NCBI GenBank assembly: GCA_035041965.1 | Contig: JAPYMA010000758.1 | Span: 1-64,000 of the forward strand | DNA from: Anisakis pegreffii | Lineage: Eukaryota; Nematoda; Chromadorea; Rhabditida; Anisakidae | DNA length: 64,000 nucleotides | Direction of reading: 5' to 3' | Shown: positions 26,201-37,057 of the stretch, in pieces | Numbering within the stretch: position 1 is the stretch's first letter | Layout: every line of letters begins with the position of its first letter | The notes under the pieces: model-generated | Told to the model about the DNA's origin: nothing | Seen by the model: the letters and a program-made list of their open reading frames with translations, nothing else | Database searches by the model: none | Made by a program: the position numbers and the translations under genes

Positions 26201-28284
26201 AGTGTCAATCATACTGATGTGTTACTGCTGAAAGGGCGATCAATTCATCGTATAAAACGAGGCGAATTTATTCGTTAGAGCATTGCGGAAAATGGACATA
26301 TGCTCAGTTGTATTGATGCCCAACATTGACTACTCATAACTCCTCGTTTCCATTTTGAAGTGATTCAGAGTAGAGCTGAGTTGAAAACGAGCGTTAACAA
26401 CTAATGAAAACTGACAGATTTGAAAACTGACAGTGTTATAAAATTTTTGAATACCCATTCATCCAACTCAAAAAATCAGTCTCATGAAAATACAGCAACA
26501 ATGAAAGTAAAATCAGCTTTTTTTAACTTGCTTTGGTTAAATGATTCAGCAAGAGTCTGAAAAACATGCTAATGATCTAGCCAATCAAAATCGATCATTA
26601 AGTTGATTGGATTGAAATGATAATGTTTATTGACAATGCTTTGCAGTCAATGAGCATGATTCAATAATACCAGCATTAAAAGCAATGGTAGTAGCCCGAA
26701 TATATGATTGGTGATGACAATACGTAAGATTTTCAGCGCATTAAAATATTCAAATGAAGTTTTTTCATCATATCGAGCTGGTTGTGAAATGCAGCAGTTG
26801 TTTCGTAAAGAAACTTTTTTTAGTCAGTGGTGTTCAGTTTTTGTAATAGTTCTTGTTATGATATCCTATTTGTCTGTCTTCACTGAACAACAACGGCACA
26901 TCGCTCGATGCTTACACATCCAAGTATCTAACAACTTGGACAGGTCATTAACTATGAATGAAAAACGTAGAGATACGGCAACGTATCGTAACGATGTGAC
27001 CATTCTTAACATATGGATTTTACTTCATTCTGAATTTAGCTCTTTAAATGGAGTGATTTGCAAATCCATATCAAAAGTTTTATTCATGAAGATGAAGGTA
27101 TATATTACGGATAGTATCACAATTTGATGTTCCCTAATGTCCGAAAACTTTCCTTCCAATCCCAAATGCGTTTCAGAATTTTAGTCGAAGAAGTTTTCTT
27201 TAATTCATGTGCACGTTTGATTCTTTTGAGGCGATTAAGCATGTGAACAAGAGCACATTGGACAATTGGATTTGCAAAGTCAACTTTATTCCTCATCGAT
27301 TTGCAAAAATTTATGAAGATAATCATTCGGTTGGATCAACTTGAATTCGCTAAGGAAAAAGAAAAAAACTCTTTGAAAAGTGAACAATTCAAATCAGCAC
27401 GGAATTTTTTTATTGAGGCAAAAGAATTTCTCACATTGTGCAGTCGGTGTTTTTTGAGGTGCATGGCATGATTAATTTATTGACATCTTAATAGTTGATA
27501 AAGATATTGATGGAGAGCGATTACAGTCACCGTAGTAATCGAACTCGCAACTGTTCTTAGTGATTTGCACAGAGGGTGATTATTTTTAGAAGCGTTCGTT
27601 GATGAATTTGATCGTTTTTAATGACCATTAATATGGCAAACAATTGATTGTTTACATTAATCACGAATGATTTTATTTTTAGTTGAGACGTTTGGTAGTT
27701 GATGATAAAATATATTTTTGAAGTAGTTTTTGTTTTGGATTACCTACAGCTGTGCTGTTGATTTTCTTGACGTGCATTTGAAGGGATGCACGTCAAGGAA
27801 AAAAGTGCATTGTATGTTATGGTTGGATGAAAAACTGCGATAAACACAGTATTGTGTAGAAATTTAATGAATAGTCCGAATCACCAGCTTGTGAAATTAG
27901 AAGTTGGTTTGTGTGTGTGCTAGTCTACGACAACCAAAAAAACATAGCAGAAAATTATTTTTTCCTCAATGAATAATCATCATTCAAATGAAATTTATCA
28001 CACTAATTTCAATTTTTTTCACAATTCACTGTGATTCTTCTTCGACCAATCAAATCTAAAAAATTTATCCAATTTATATCAATTTTTTCAGTCGGAGCGA
28101 AATTTTTCGTTAGCAATCAATTTAGAAGAAATTGTGGAAAAGTGTTTTAAAGAGTGAGATTTAAGTGTATCGTCAGGTTACTATTCAGCGATGGCATTGA
28201 TTAATGAGCCAACTAAACGGATATTGATAGATCCATCGACAGCTACAGATTATTGAATCAACAGAAGAAAGAAAGGCGTGGCAG
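23210..28284. other. Intergenic region between rsef-1 and SPARC
   Basis: Five kilobases without a supported gene. The most notable content is a degenerate tandem repeat at 25150-25282. A 139-codon frame at 26708-27127 (+) has no recognised similarity and no splice or start context that sets it apart from chance. The rsef-1 3' UTR should occupy the left end; no clear AATAAA was found close to the stop. Confidence 0.5.
25150..25282 (+). repeat. Degenerate tandem repeat with catatcagcatattgtact unit
   Basis: The phrase atatcagcatattgtact and close variants recur about four times, separated by atcgtaacacatc-like spacers. The unit is about 30-45 bp and drifts in length. Confidence 0.75.
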
Positions 28285-28425
28285 ACTTGAACTGCCTGCT
28301 AAAAACAGGTAGTAGGGCATGGGATGTGGCCATTTTATGTATACAAGAAGATACACTTGAAGGAAGAGGACTACGAGGGCTAGATAGATCTATAGAGCGC
28401 TATTATATATCCTCAGGAGTTATCT
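28285..28425 (+). pseudogene. RTE-type non-LTR retrotransposon endonuclease fragment
   Basis: Translation gives LNCLLKTGSRAWDVAILCIQ, followed by E and then a Gly/Arg-rich run and YYISSG. This matches the start of the APE-like endonuclease domain of RTE-clade elements, where the usual pattern is a DI(A/I)xxQE-T motif followed by Gly-rich sequence and YYSG. The catalytic-region glutamate of the QE motif is present, but the following TKW is replaced. Only about 45 residues remain, with no reverse transcriptase nearby, so it is a dead 5' fragment. It lies 150-300 bases upstream of the SPARC start codon and may contribute to its 5' UTR or promoter. Confidence 0.55.
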
Positions 28426-28580
28426 CTTTAGCAGATCTCAGTTCATTCATTCACCTCATCAAAAGTCAGTTCGTTGGAGGTTTCGGAAGGAATTCATCCA
28501 TCCATACGCCTTTCTCCTTGTTCTGCGCTATCGTCGAGCCAATTTTATTCGTTCACCTCACAACTGCTCCACACAACAAG

Positions 28581-31500
28581 ATGAGGATTCTTGCCGTTTT
28601 GCTTATCGCCATCAGCGCTTTTGCACTCATTTGCGATGCCAAAAAGGTATTTGTTGGCTTCGAACTTTTTCAAAATTGAGAGTAATGAACAATCGAATGT
28701 GTTTTATGCATTGAAAATGATGGCGTGCAGATTTCATCGTGCATTTAGTGCAATTGACGGAGATTAAGGATTACGTATGCATGTACACACGCATAGCTGG
28801 ATTTGAAAGGATTTCATAATCAATGTGATTGACGTTGATCAAGCTTGATTTATAATCGTTTTGCTTAGCAGATCAGATGCACTCTGATTATTTACGATGG
28901 ATTTAGTTAAAGCTGCTTTGAAAATGATAAATGCTTGTAAAAGGATCGTCGTTTCTGAAATATCTTCACTGAATCCATCGTAAAATTGTTCATTCCAATA
29001 GTTGAAGAGCATAATTTGATGGATTTAGAGGAATTTTGCGTGTGTTCCAAAAAAAAGGCGGAAACCAATAACTACAATGCCATTAAGTGGATCTGCTTTC
29101 ATATTAGAAGCTTTTGATTTCGAGCATTCATAAAACACATTGGAGACTCATTCGAAAACACAATGGAGTTCAGTATGATAAGGGAAGAGAAACCTACTGA
29201 AGTATGAGAAGTATCTAGTTCAAAGAAGGGAAATTTTTGCTTTGAGCTGATTTCTTGCTGAATCAGCAGGACAGAAAAAAACGACAACAAAGAAATGCTG
29301 GAGTGATGGATTAACACTATACAATGCTGTCAGAGTCTGTGATTTTTTTTTGCTGCTTTCTTTTGGTCATTTCTTTCCAATGATATTATTACAAATAGCA
29401 ACGCACGTGCCCAAACGGTTCACCATCTTGATGTTATGGCGCTGTGCTAATGGAAACAAAGAGAATAAAAGGGAATGTTGAATTTCTGAACGAAAATCTA
29501 TATACTGGAATAATGTGTCGGAAAATTTGATACTGATAATATGGAGAATAAAGATCTCCAGTTAAATCTTGTCATAGACAGATCCAGTTGCGAAATAATT
29601 TACAATAGTTAGCACCCTTTCAGATAACTGAATTGAGCAAGATTTAACCTTGAGCAGATTTTGAAGATGTTTTGAGTGACTTCGGTACAACATCCGATTT
29701 CGAGCAAAACTCCTCCTCGTATGCGGGAATCGCACCCGTGGTTTCCGCTTGCAACTGGGTGTTTTGCTCGGAACTAACTCGTGTACCAATGTCATCGATA
29801 TTGCTAAGTCTGGGGCAATCTATGATTTAGTTTGCATCAGATTAACTTCTAGACTGTTGAATAGATAAAGCATTTTTCTCGAGGAACATCTTTCTTGAGG
29901 CGTTAAAAAGAGATCATTTACAGGTGACTCTGATTCAAATCACAAGTATCTATTGGGTTCACTTGCATCGTTATTATGTTTATCGCAGAATCGACCGATT
30001 GTAAGATTTAAAGCAGAAATCAATTGCCAAAGAATTTAAGTGTTAAGAAATCGCTTAATTCAAATGGATTTGTAAACTGAAAGCAGTTTGCGCTCAAGCT
30101 GATTGTTATGCGATCTGTGAGATCAATTTTATGATTGCATTAACCTAGTAAAGCTTTAGCAGTGATTTGCTTTAGAGATTTATTTCTTTATTTTCATCTT
30201 TTCTCCCGTTTCGCAGTCAGCTTCTCATAGATTTTCGTTCATTCTCACATTACATCGAATGTTACCTACAGCTACGTTTACTACCAATAAATTTTATTTC
30301 GATTGAGCATTAAGGAGACTGAACAAAACTTCCAATAATGTTTTCTAAAGAAAGTTTGAGGAAACTTAATGGGGGAACGTAATTGAGGAAACATTTCAAG
30401 ATTTTTTCCCTTCATAGCGAAAGCAAATAAAATTTAAATCGCAACTTCAGGAACGTTTCTACTCAGATTTTATGACTTCAAATCCAGTAAAAGCATCCAC
30501 GATTAATATATTAGTGGAAGATATAGATAACTGTTAGATACGAGTGTAAAATGTAGTACATCTGCTGGATCAGTTGAATTCATGAGATTTTCATGACTAT
30601 TTCAATATACTGGATGATTTTGTTCGAATTGAAAATAGAAGCGACAAAACCAAATGAATCAGCTGTATTGAGTAAGTGAATTAGATGACTGTTTTGTCAG
30701 AATGAATAAGATGACTGTTCGTAAGCAGTATGACAGTGATTTCATTCCTCTTTATGAACAGAAATTCATTTGACATAAAATATTGTACTAGGAAAAGTTA
30801 ATGTAATAAACAAAACTGCACAGTTCTTTTTTGCATGGAGTAAATGTGGATAAGTGTGGTAGAGATAACAGAATATGCATAAAACATAAGCAACTTTTAA
30901 AGTGCTGCTGCCTATCATATTCTCAGATATGTTGAGAGCGGTTGAGGGATATTTCACGATAACAATTAGTTTTTGAAAATACTGACAAAATATTTATTGT
31001 TAGAGAAAGTGGTAGTATCCTGATTTGTTCATACAAATTTGTGATTAGTAAACACTGAACAACAAACCATATTAGAATTATTGAAGCAGATGACGGAATT
31101 GGTCATTTTGAAATGATGAGCAATAATTTCGAACTTTTTTGTCTTTCTGATTTATTAAAAGCGCTGACCGTTACTGCATAAGCGTACAATGACCTTATGA
31201 GTAGATCAATGTGATTAGGATCTACATCGTGACTGCTTTCGAGACGAATCTGAGTTTACGAAAGACTCAGCTCAAGACCAAAAATTTTGAGCCGAATCTT
31301 GTCCCGGTGAGTGACGAGTGCTTCGACTTGCGGGCATTCCCAAGGAAATTTGCACGATTAAATCATTATCATTTACCGAAATAAGAAATCAAATCAAAAC
31401 TGGAGCAGATGGTATATGAAAATATTTTGAAAAGGATTGTATTGAATTGTTTGTTGAAGTGTAACTGAAATTGAGTTATATTCAGAAGAAGGAGAATGAT

Positions 31501-34078
31501 TGGGATGAACTAGAGAAGCTCTTGGAGAACATCGATGAGAAAGTCGATGAACCAGAAGAGGCTCCAGCAACTCCAGCACGTAAGTACCTTTGGTTGTGTG
31601 ATCATTATTATCGCCTTAATATCTGCATTTTCATATCGTCACCTAAATGGAGATTATCACTACCTGTATTTATCTGAATTTTCGATTTTTTGAGCCAAAA
31701 ATTACTTCAAATCATTATTATTATTACATTCATTCACCATCTCCTCGAAAAAAATTCTTTTGATGGGACGGTGTATGCAGAAGTTAGATATCACCATATC
31801 TCTCTGTCATATTACCATCTTCTCGGAAAAATTTTTTCTATCCGAATAGATCTGCCTTTCTTTAAAACTCCTGAAACTTGAGAAATAACACGAGTTCAAG
31901 TACTCAGTCAACGAATTATGATATATTTTATTGATTCACACATTATTCTGAACTAAAATGAGCTCTAACTGCATAAAATCATGTGTGAAATAAACGATTT
32001 TAGCACCAAAACTGGAGAATCCATGCAAGGATCAAGTATGTGGATGGGGAAAGGAATGTGTGGTTGGAAAAGGAGGTGAGCCCACCTGTGAATGCATCTC
32101 GAAGTGTCCACCGCTTGATGATGATCCATTTGATCAGGTAGCAACGCCTTTTTATGCACTACTTCGAAGACATTCATTAAGCAATGGTTTAAGAATGGTA
32201 CGCTTGTAATAAACTGAATATTTCGTTTGAGCAATGTTCGTGGCCATTGCAATGTAGGGTCTTCTTATGATTGTTGGAAATTTATTTGAATACTTGATAT
32301 TGCAGTCATCTTTGCTGATCTCCTCTAATACAGACTTGCAATTACTTCTAATATAAAGTTGCAGTTATAACTTTTAACTAATCATCCGATTATGAGTGGA
32401 ATTTCAGTGAATAATTGAACGTCATACATGCGCAATGCAGATTTAATGTAAGTGAAAGTGTTGCAGTTGAAATGCATGCGTATCGATGAACTGATAAATT
32501 TCATCGTGGTTATGTTTCAGGTGTGCAGTAACACGAATGAGACTTTCCCGTCTCTGTGCGATCTGTACCGTGAGCGATGCTTGTGCAAGCGAAAGTCGAA
32601 AGAGTGCACCAACAAGGCAAATGCAAAAGTTCATTTGGAATACTTGGGCCCTTGTAAACAACTCGACACTTGTACTGATGAACTCATGGCGCAATTCCCA
32701 ACTCGTATGGCTGACTGGCTATTCCAGGTCTTTTTTTTTGCTTGTTTGCTAATTTTAATTTCATTTCGATTGATTTTCCATCATCAAAGGCGACAATTTG
32801 TTGGTTGCTTTCGGCTAGTTTATAAATACAATGTGATTAATCGGTGAATTTCTGTCGACGTGATTGGTGAATATCTGGGGAATTCTAATCAGAGTCGAGA
32901 AATCACGAATAGTTATGCAAAATGAAAAATTATAAACTGCAGCGTCGGATTTGAACATACATTTGCATCAATCTGTTATATAAGTAATCTTCTCATTTAA
33001 GCTATAGCCAGCCTTCCGCTGAATTTTGGAACAATTTGTTGCGACACTTTCAGATTTAATCAGTCATTTGTGAGTTAGGTTTTGAGCTGTAGATCATATG
33101 TATTGAATATATTGCGCTATCAATTTTGAACTGTACGCAAGAGTCGCTTGATTAATATGATTAAGAAATAATCGAAATGAATGAATGAAAGCATCCGTCG
33201 AGGTTTCAGGTAATGCGTGAGCTGAAGAAACGCCGTGAACTGCACAACATGGAATGGGAAGAGTTGATCTCAGAGGCTGAAAGCGATGACGAAAAGAAAC
33301 ACGTTTATCCGGTAATCTGGAAATTCTGCGATCTCGACATTAAACCACACGATAAGCACGTATCGCATCACGAACTGATCCCGATCACAGCACCCGTAAT
33401 CCCGATGGAATCTTGCATAAAGCCATTCCTGGAGAGTTGTGATGCGAACAATGATGGCAATATCTCCATCATGGAATGGGGCAAATGCCTCGGCCTTAAA
33501 GAAGGTCAGCAATTAGTTCAATACTTTTCTCTTTCTTCTTTAAAACTGGCCAGAGCGATTTGCTTTTGCTGTTCCAATATTAAAAATCGGTAAAAGTGAA
33601 ACGCATGAAACTGTATTTTTCCTCACTTTCTCGGTCACTTTATGTTAATTAGTTGAGATTGCTTTGAATTCTGATCTGTCTTTACCAGAAACTTCAACGT
33701 TATCTGTGGAACTGGTTGAATTTTGTAAGTGTTTGATTCGAGGTATCATGAGATTCATGAATACGAAGTATGTGCTTAGTTGATTTCTGGTGATATCCAT
33801 ATCCTCGGGATATCTGTGAGAAACTTCAATGCAATCTATTGACTTCAATATGAATATTCATCGTGCAAAGTGCTTCAAAGCACATAAACATGCCTTTTCT
33901 CGATTACAACCGGATCGTTTGAAACTTCTTATGATCGAAAATTTTAACTCTTAGGATCGGAAAACTTCTTTGAAACTTTAAAACCAATGAGCGGATCGTA
34001 TGATCGAAATTTCAATACGTATTATGTATTCCGATCTGAATTGAATGTATTTCAGGTGAGATCCAAGAGCGTTGTTAG
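28581..34078 (+). CDS. ost-1: SPARC/osteonectin (BM-40)
   Basis: Six coding exons: 28581-28646, 31486-31579, 32004-32137, 32521-32727, 33210-33504 and 34056-34078, giving 272 aa, close to the usual nematode length. Residues 1-20 form a signal peptide (MRILAVLLIAISAFALICDA). An acidic segment follows to about residue 55, then a follistatin/Kazal-like domain with its cysteine array (CGWGKECVVGKGGEPTCEC; SLCDLYRERCLCKRK). The C-terminal extracellular calcium-binding domain has an EF-hand pair, the second loop being DANNDGNISIMEW, and ends GEIQERC. SPARC is a secreted, collagen-IV-binding basement membrane protein needed for development in worms. There is one N-glycosylation sequon (NET). The first intron (2.8 kb) holds a probable SINE. 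All phases close without a frameshift. Identification is essentially certain. Confidence 0.98.
29690..29800 (-). mobile_element. tRNA-derived SINE candidate
   Basis: On the minus strand a B-box-like sequence GGTGCGATTCC sits in a CGGG/CCCG stem with a 7-base loop, like a T arm with one change from the canonical loop. About 45 bases upstream lies an A-box-like stretch (tggtacacgagttagttcc). The full cloverleaf does not fold, so this is not a working tRNA. The layout fits the head of a tRNA-derived SINE. A perfect 10-base inverted repeat, cgagcaaaac (29701-29710) and gttttgctcg (29761-29770), encloses the B box. It lies in the first SPARC intron, antisense to the gene. Confidence 0.4.
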
Positions 34079-34481
34079 GTTGCGGTGCGCAAAGAGGTGC
34101 CCGAAGAAGTGTGCGCAGTTAATGGATCAGAAAAGCTGTTATTTATTTGGTTGATATTCAGTCAGATGCGAATATATACCCTCGAGAACGGCCATAATAA
34201 CAGTCGCTATTATGCTGTTTATTATTTATAATTATCGTTGTTGCGATAGTAGTAACATAATTAATCATTATTATTGTTATTATATAATGCATCGGAACTG
34301 TTCGAAAATGCTTTGTAATTTGCATATTTCACATTAAATTTATTTCTTCTTTGTTTCAGTTCATTTCGAACTAATTAAACGCTGAAAACTGCCTCTAATT
34401 GATGCTGAGAATTGCTTGAATCGTTGCCTTATCAATGCCTTATTATCAAATGATTGATGTTTTGCTGATGATTTTGATTCA

Positions 34482-34487
34482 ATAAAA
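34482..34487 (+). terminator. Possible SPARC polyadenylation signal
   Basis: A canonical AATAAA lies about 400 bases after the SPARC stop codon with AT-rich flanks. It is the first good signal I see downstream; the cleavage site cannot be fixed from sequence alone. Confidence 0.4.
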
Positions 34488-37057
34488 CGACTTCATTCAT
34501 TATTTGCATAATATCTTTACTCATGTTTATTTCAGCGCTCGACGAGAATCCATTAGGAATAGAATGCAGTAAATGTATGGTGACAATGTGCTGATAAAGC
34601 AAGAGAAATCTCTTATCACAAGTTGTAGTATGGTGTTATTACAAGTTGAATTACGTGTAAATAGATGGTGTTATTACTCGCTGAAATTAGATTGGGAAAC
34701 AATAAAGAAAACTCGTCTTGAGGCCGTGGAAATCATTCCGTACTACCGCTTACAAGATTCTTTCTTGTTGGGCTTGCATAATCAACATTTACAACGGACA
34801 ACATCGGATTGAAGCTGTCAGAATTTCAACTGTTTAGAAGGATACATCGTACTGTCTTCGTATCAGCTGTCCGCATCTCTTGACTGATTAAGATTTGTGA
34901 TTGCGATCGCAGTGCTTGAAAGGATTGCATTTGTTATCAATCAGCTAAGAACAGAACTGTTTAAAGTGCTAGAGTACAACACTTCAAGACGAAAATATGC
35001 AGTGATTAATTCTTGAATAATTGCTATACTGAGTGACATTTTGCAGTAATTAATTGGAGAACTCATTGGAATCTTGATAAATTGTTGATGAATAGTTCAT
35101 AGTGAGTTTGAATGTTGTTGTACCGATATGAATAACGCAATCAACTGATTTAACAAGTCATTTGCTGTTAAAATCCAAATGTTTCATAACACTTTGACAG
35201 TTGTTATTGGATCAATTGCATAAAATTCCTCGAAACACGAATATTTAATTGAACTTCAACAATACGCATACAAACAGATTCATCATCATCATCATCATCA
35301 TCATGTTTGCCTATGTGTGCATTACAACTGAATCTCGTGGATTGAGGGAATCATTTTGATTTTGAGGGATATGAATGGCCCAATGGATACGTGTAAGTGT
35401 GTATGCTTTCAAGAGGTGCTTTCATTCCAGAACGGTTCTAGCCAACAATTGCTATCGTTCAGCGGCGATTTTTAATGGTTCTAATTTCTGGACAACTCAT
35501 TGTCAGATTTTATTGGATTGTTACAGAAGCAATAAAGAATCGGATCGATGACTTGAGAAATGCTCATACACCGATATTTGACTGGATTCAGCTGTTGTAT
35601 GATAAGACATATGATGCAGTTATACATTTTTACGAGAATTCTTCCAGCCAAAGATCACGAAATGTTATATGCTGTTGCAGTGTCCTGTTTAAAATGCGAC
35701 AAGAACCTATCGTTGTTCAAGGATTTATTGGAATTCTTCTTCAAACATTATGCTATTCAAACAATTTCATTTCTTCAATAACATGATCATAATCAGAATG
35801 AAATCCAATGGAACATGAACAAATCACATCAATTTCAGGACAGTAATGAGGCAATTTTTAAAATTAGTTTCGACATTGAGCATAACTTTAAATATGACAT
35901 TTAAAAGAAGATTTCAAAAAGTGACATTCTTAATCAAAAAACTCAGATGATAGATGTGAAGACTTTCGATGATTCAAGAATAAGCTAATCAATGCAAAAT
36001 AAGGATTATAAACCAATTAAATCCTTTAACACGCGAAGTTCGAATTAATAGAATATAAGCATTTGGATAACAAGAGTACGATAAATCCCTGAATACGTCT
36101 CACTAACCAACGAGAAGTTATCAAAAAGTGCTAACTAATTGACAATGAAGTTATCCATGAAAATTCCATGTTAGATGCAAAACTTTGCAATTGGTCGTAC
36201 TCTGCCAAACGCCTCCTCTTCAATGAAAAGCAAGTCGCGATGAAATTGGAAGGTTAAGAAATAAATGCAGTACAGGTTTCTCGGAGAAATATGCATGAGA
36301 GCGAATCGGTGATGTGATTGAAGTGATTGAGAAAATGATTGCAACATCGTGCAACTTTCATGCATTCAGCAAAATAAGGGTCGAGAGTGATAAGACGTAA
36401 TGGAAATCAGAGACGAAAATCAACTAGAGACCGTGAGACGAGAGTTGTACATACAAAACGTACTCATCTTGTGCAATGAATGGTAATTCCACTGGAAATC
36501 ATTCTCCCTTCTCTGTTCTATTCATTCTTTCTATAGTTTTATGTCCATTTCCCATTATGTCTCATCGATCTCGTTCCTTATTTTGAGTATTGCACTGCAG
36601 CTTCACTATACCACGATACTTTTCTCATTCACTGCAGCCGCATCACTGAATTGCTCTCGTTCATAATCCTCCCAGTAGTCTTCACTCTATTCCTTCCTTC
36701 AGCTCACACTTCCAGTCAGATTATTTATACAGCAGTGAATGTGATGTCTGCAAAACGATTCGCCACAAGATGAAACACTTGTTGGAATGCTTGGAATTAT
36801 ATCGTCAAATCCAGTGACACTCGTAAACAAATGTGCACTTATCTTATCATATCGCCTGATACGCAGCCTGAGTTTCATTAGCTTTTCGGATAGGTTGTTC
36901 AGAAGTTTCACTAAAGGCGAAGTGTTTTGCAGAATTCGTCGATTGATTGATTGGTGAATCAACAATTGATTGATCCGCGTTTGGGGAGGATCGTTATTTG
37001 TGTATAAATTTGTTATTATCCGTATTATTTATTGTTAACTAAGTATATAAACAAATA
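34488..37057. other. Intergenic region between SPARC and the ARIH2 homologue
   Basis: It contains a short (CAT/ATC)n run near 35279-35303 and an exon-like block at 35431-35781. Otherwise it is AT-rich with no supported gene. The promoter of the downstream ubiquitin ligase should be at its right end; a tatataa sequence lies a few bases upstream of that gene's ATG but cannot be called a promoter element with confidence. Confidence 0.5.
35431..35781 (+). other. Candidate exon block of an unidentified gene
   Basis: After a good acceptor (tttcattccag ending at 35430) a frame of about 38 codons reads TVLANNCYRSAAIFNGSNFW and continues to a TGA. After a second acceptor (cttccag near 35645) a 44-codon frame reads KDHEMLYAVAVSCLKCDKNL, then SLFKDLLEFFFKHY, and ends at a TAA at 35779-35781. 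The second frame looks like a terminal exon of a helical protein. No start exon, clear donors or family were found. It could be the remnant of a lost gene. Confidence 0.25.

Noticed and set aside
26708..27127. 139-codon open frame downstream of rsef-1
   Set aside because: It lacks an ATG at its start and has mixed hydrophobic stretches without a coherent domain; borderline for chance, with no other support.
29690..29800. Functional tRNA gene
   Set aside because: The acceptor and anticodon arms cannot be paired around the T-arm-like hairpin, so a SINE or tRNA-like remnant is preferred.
31300..31345. Third hAT-like end (gcgggcattccc word)
   Set aside because: Only a short word is shared with the end at 21512-21557 and the terminal gaaaaaccctg is missing.
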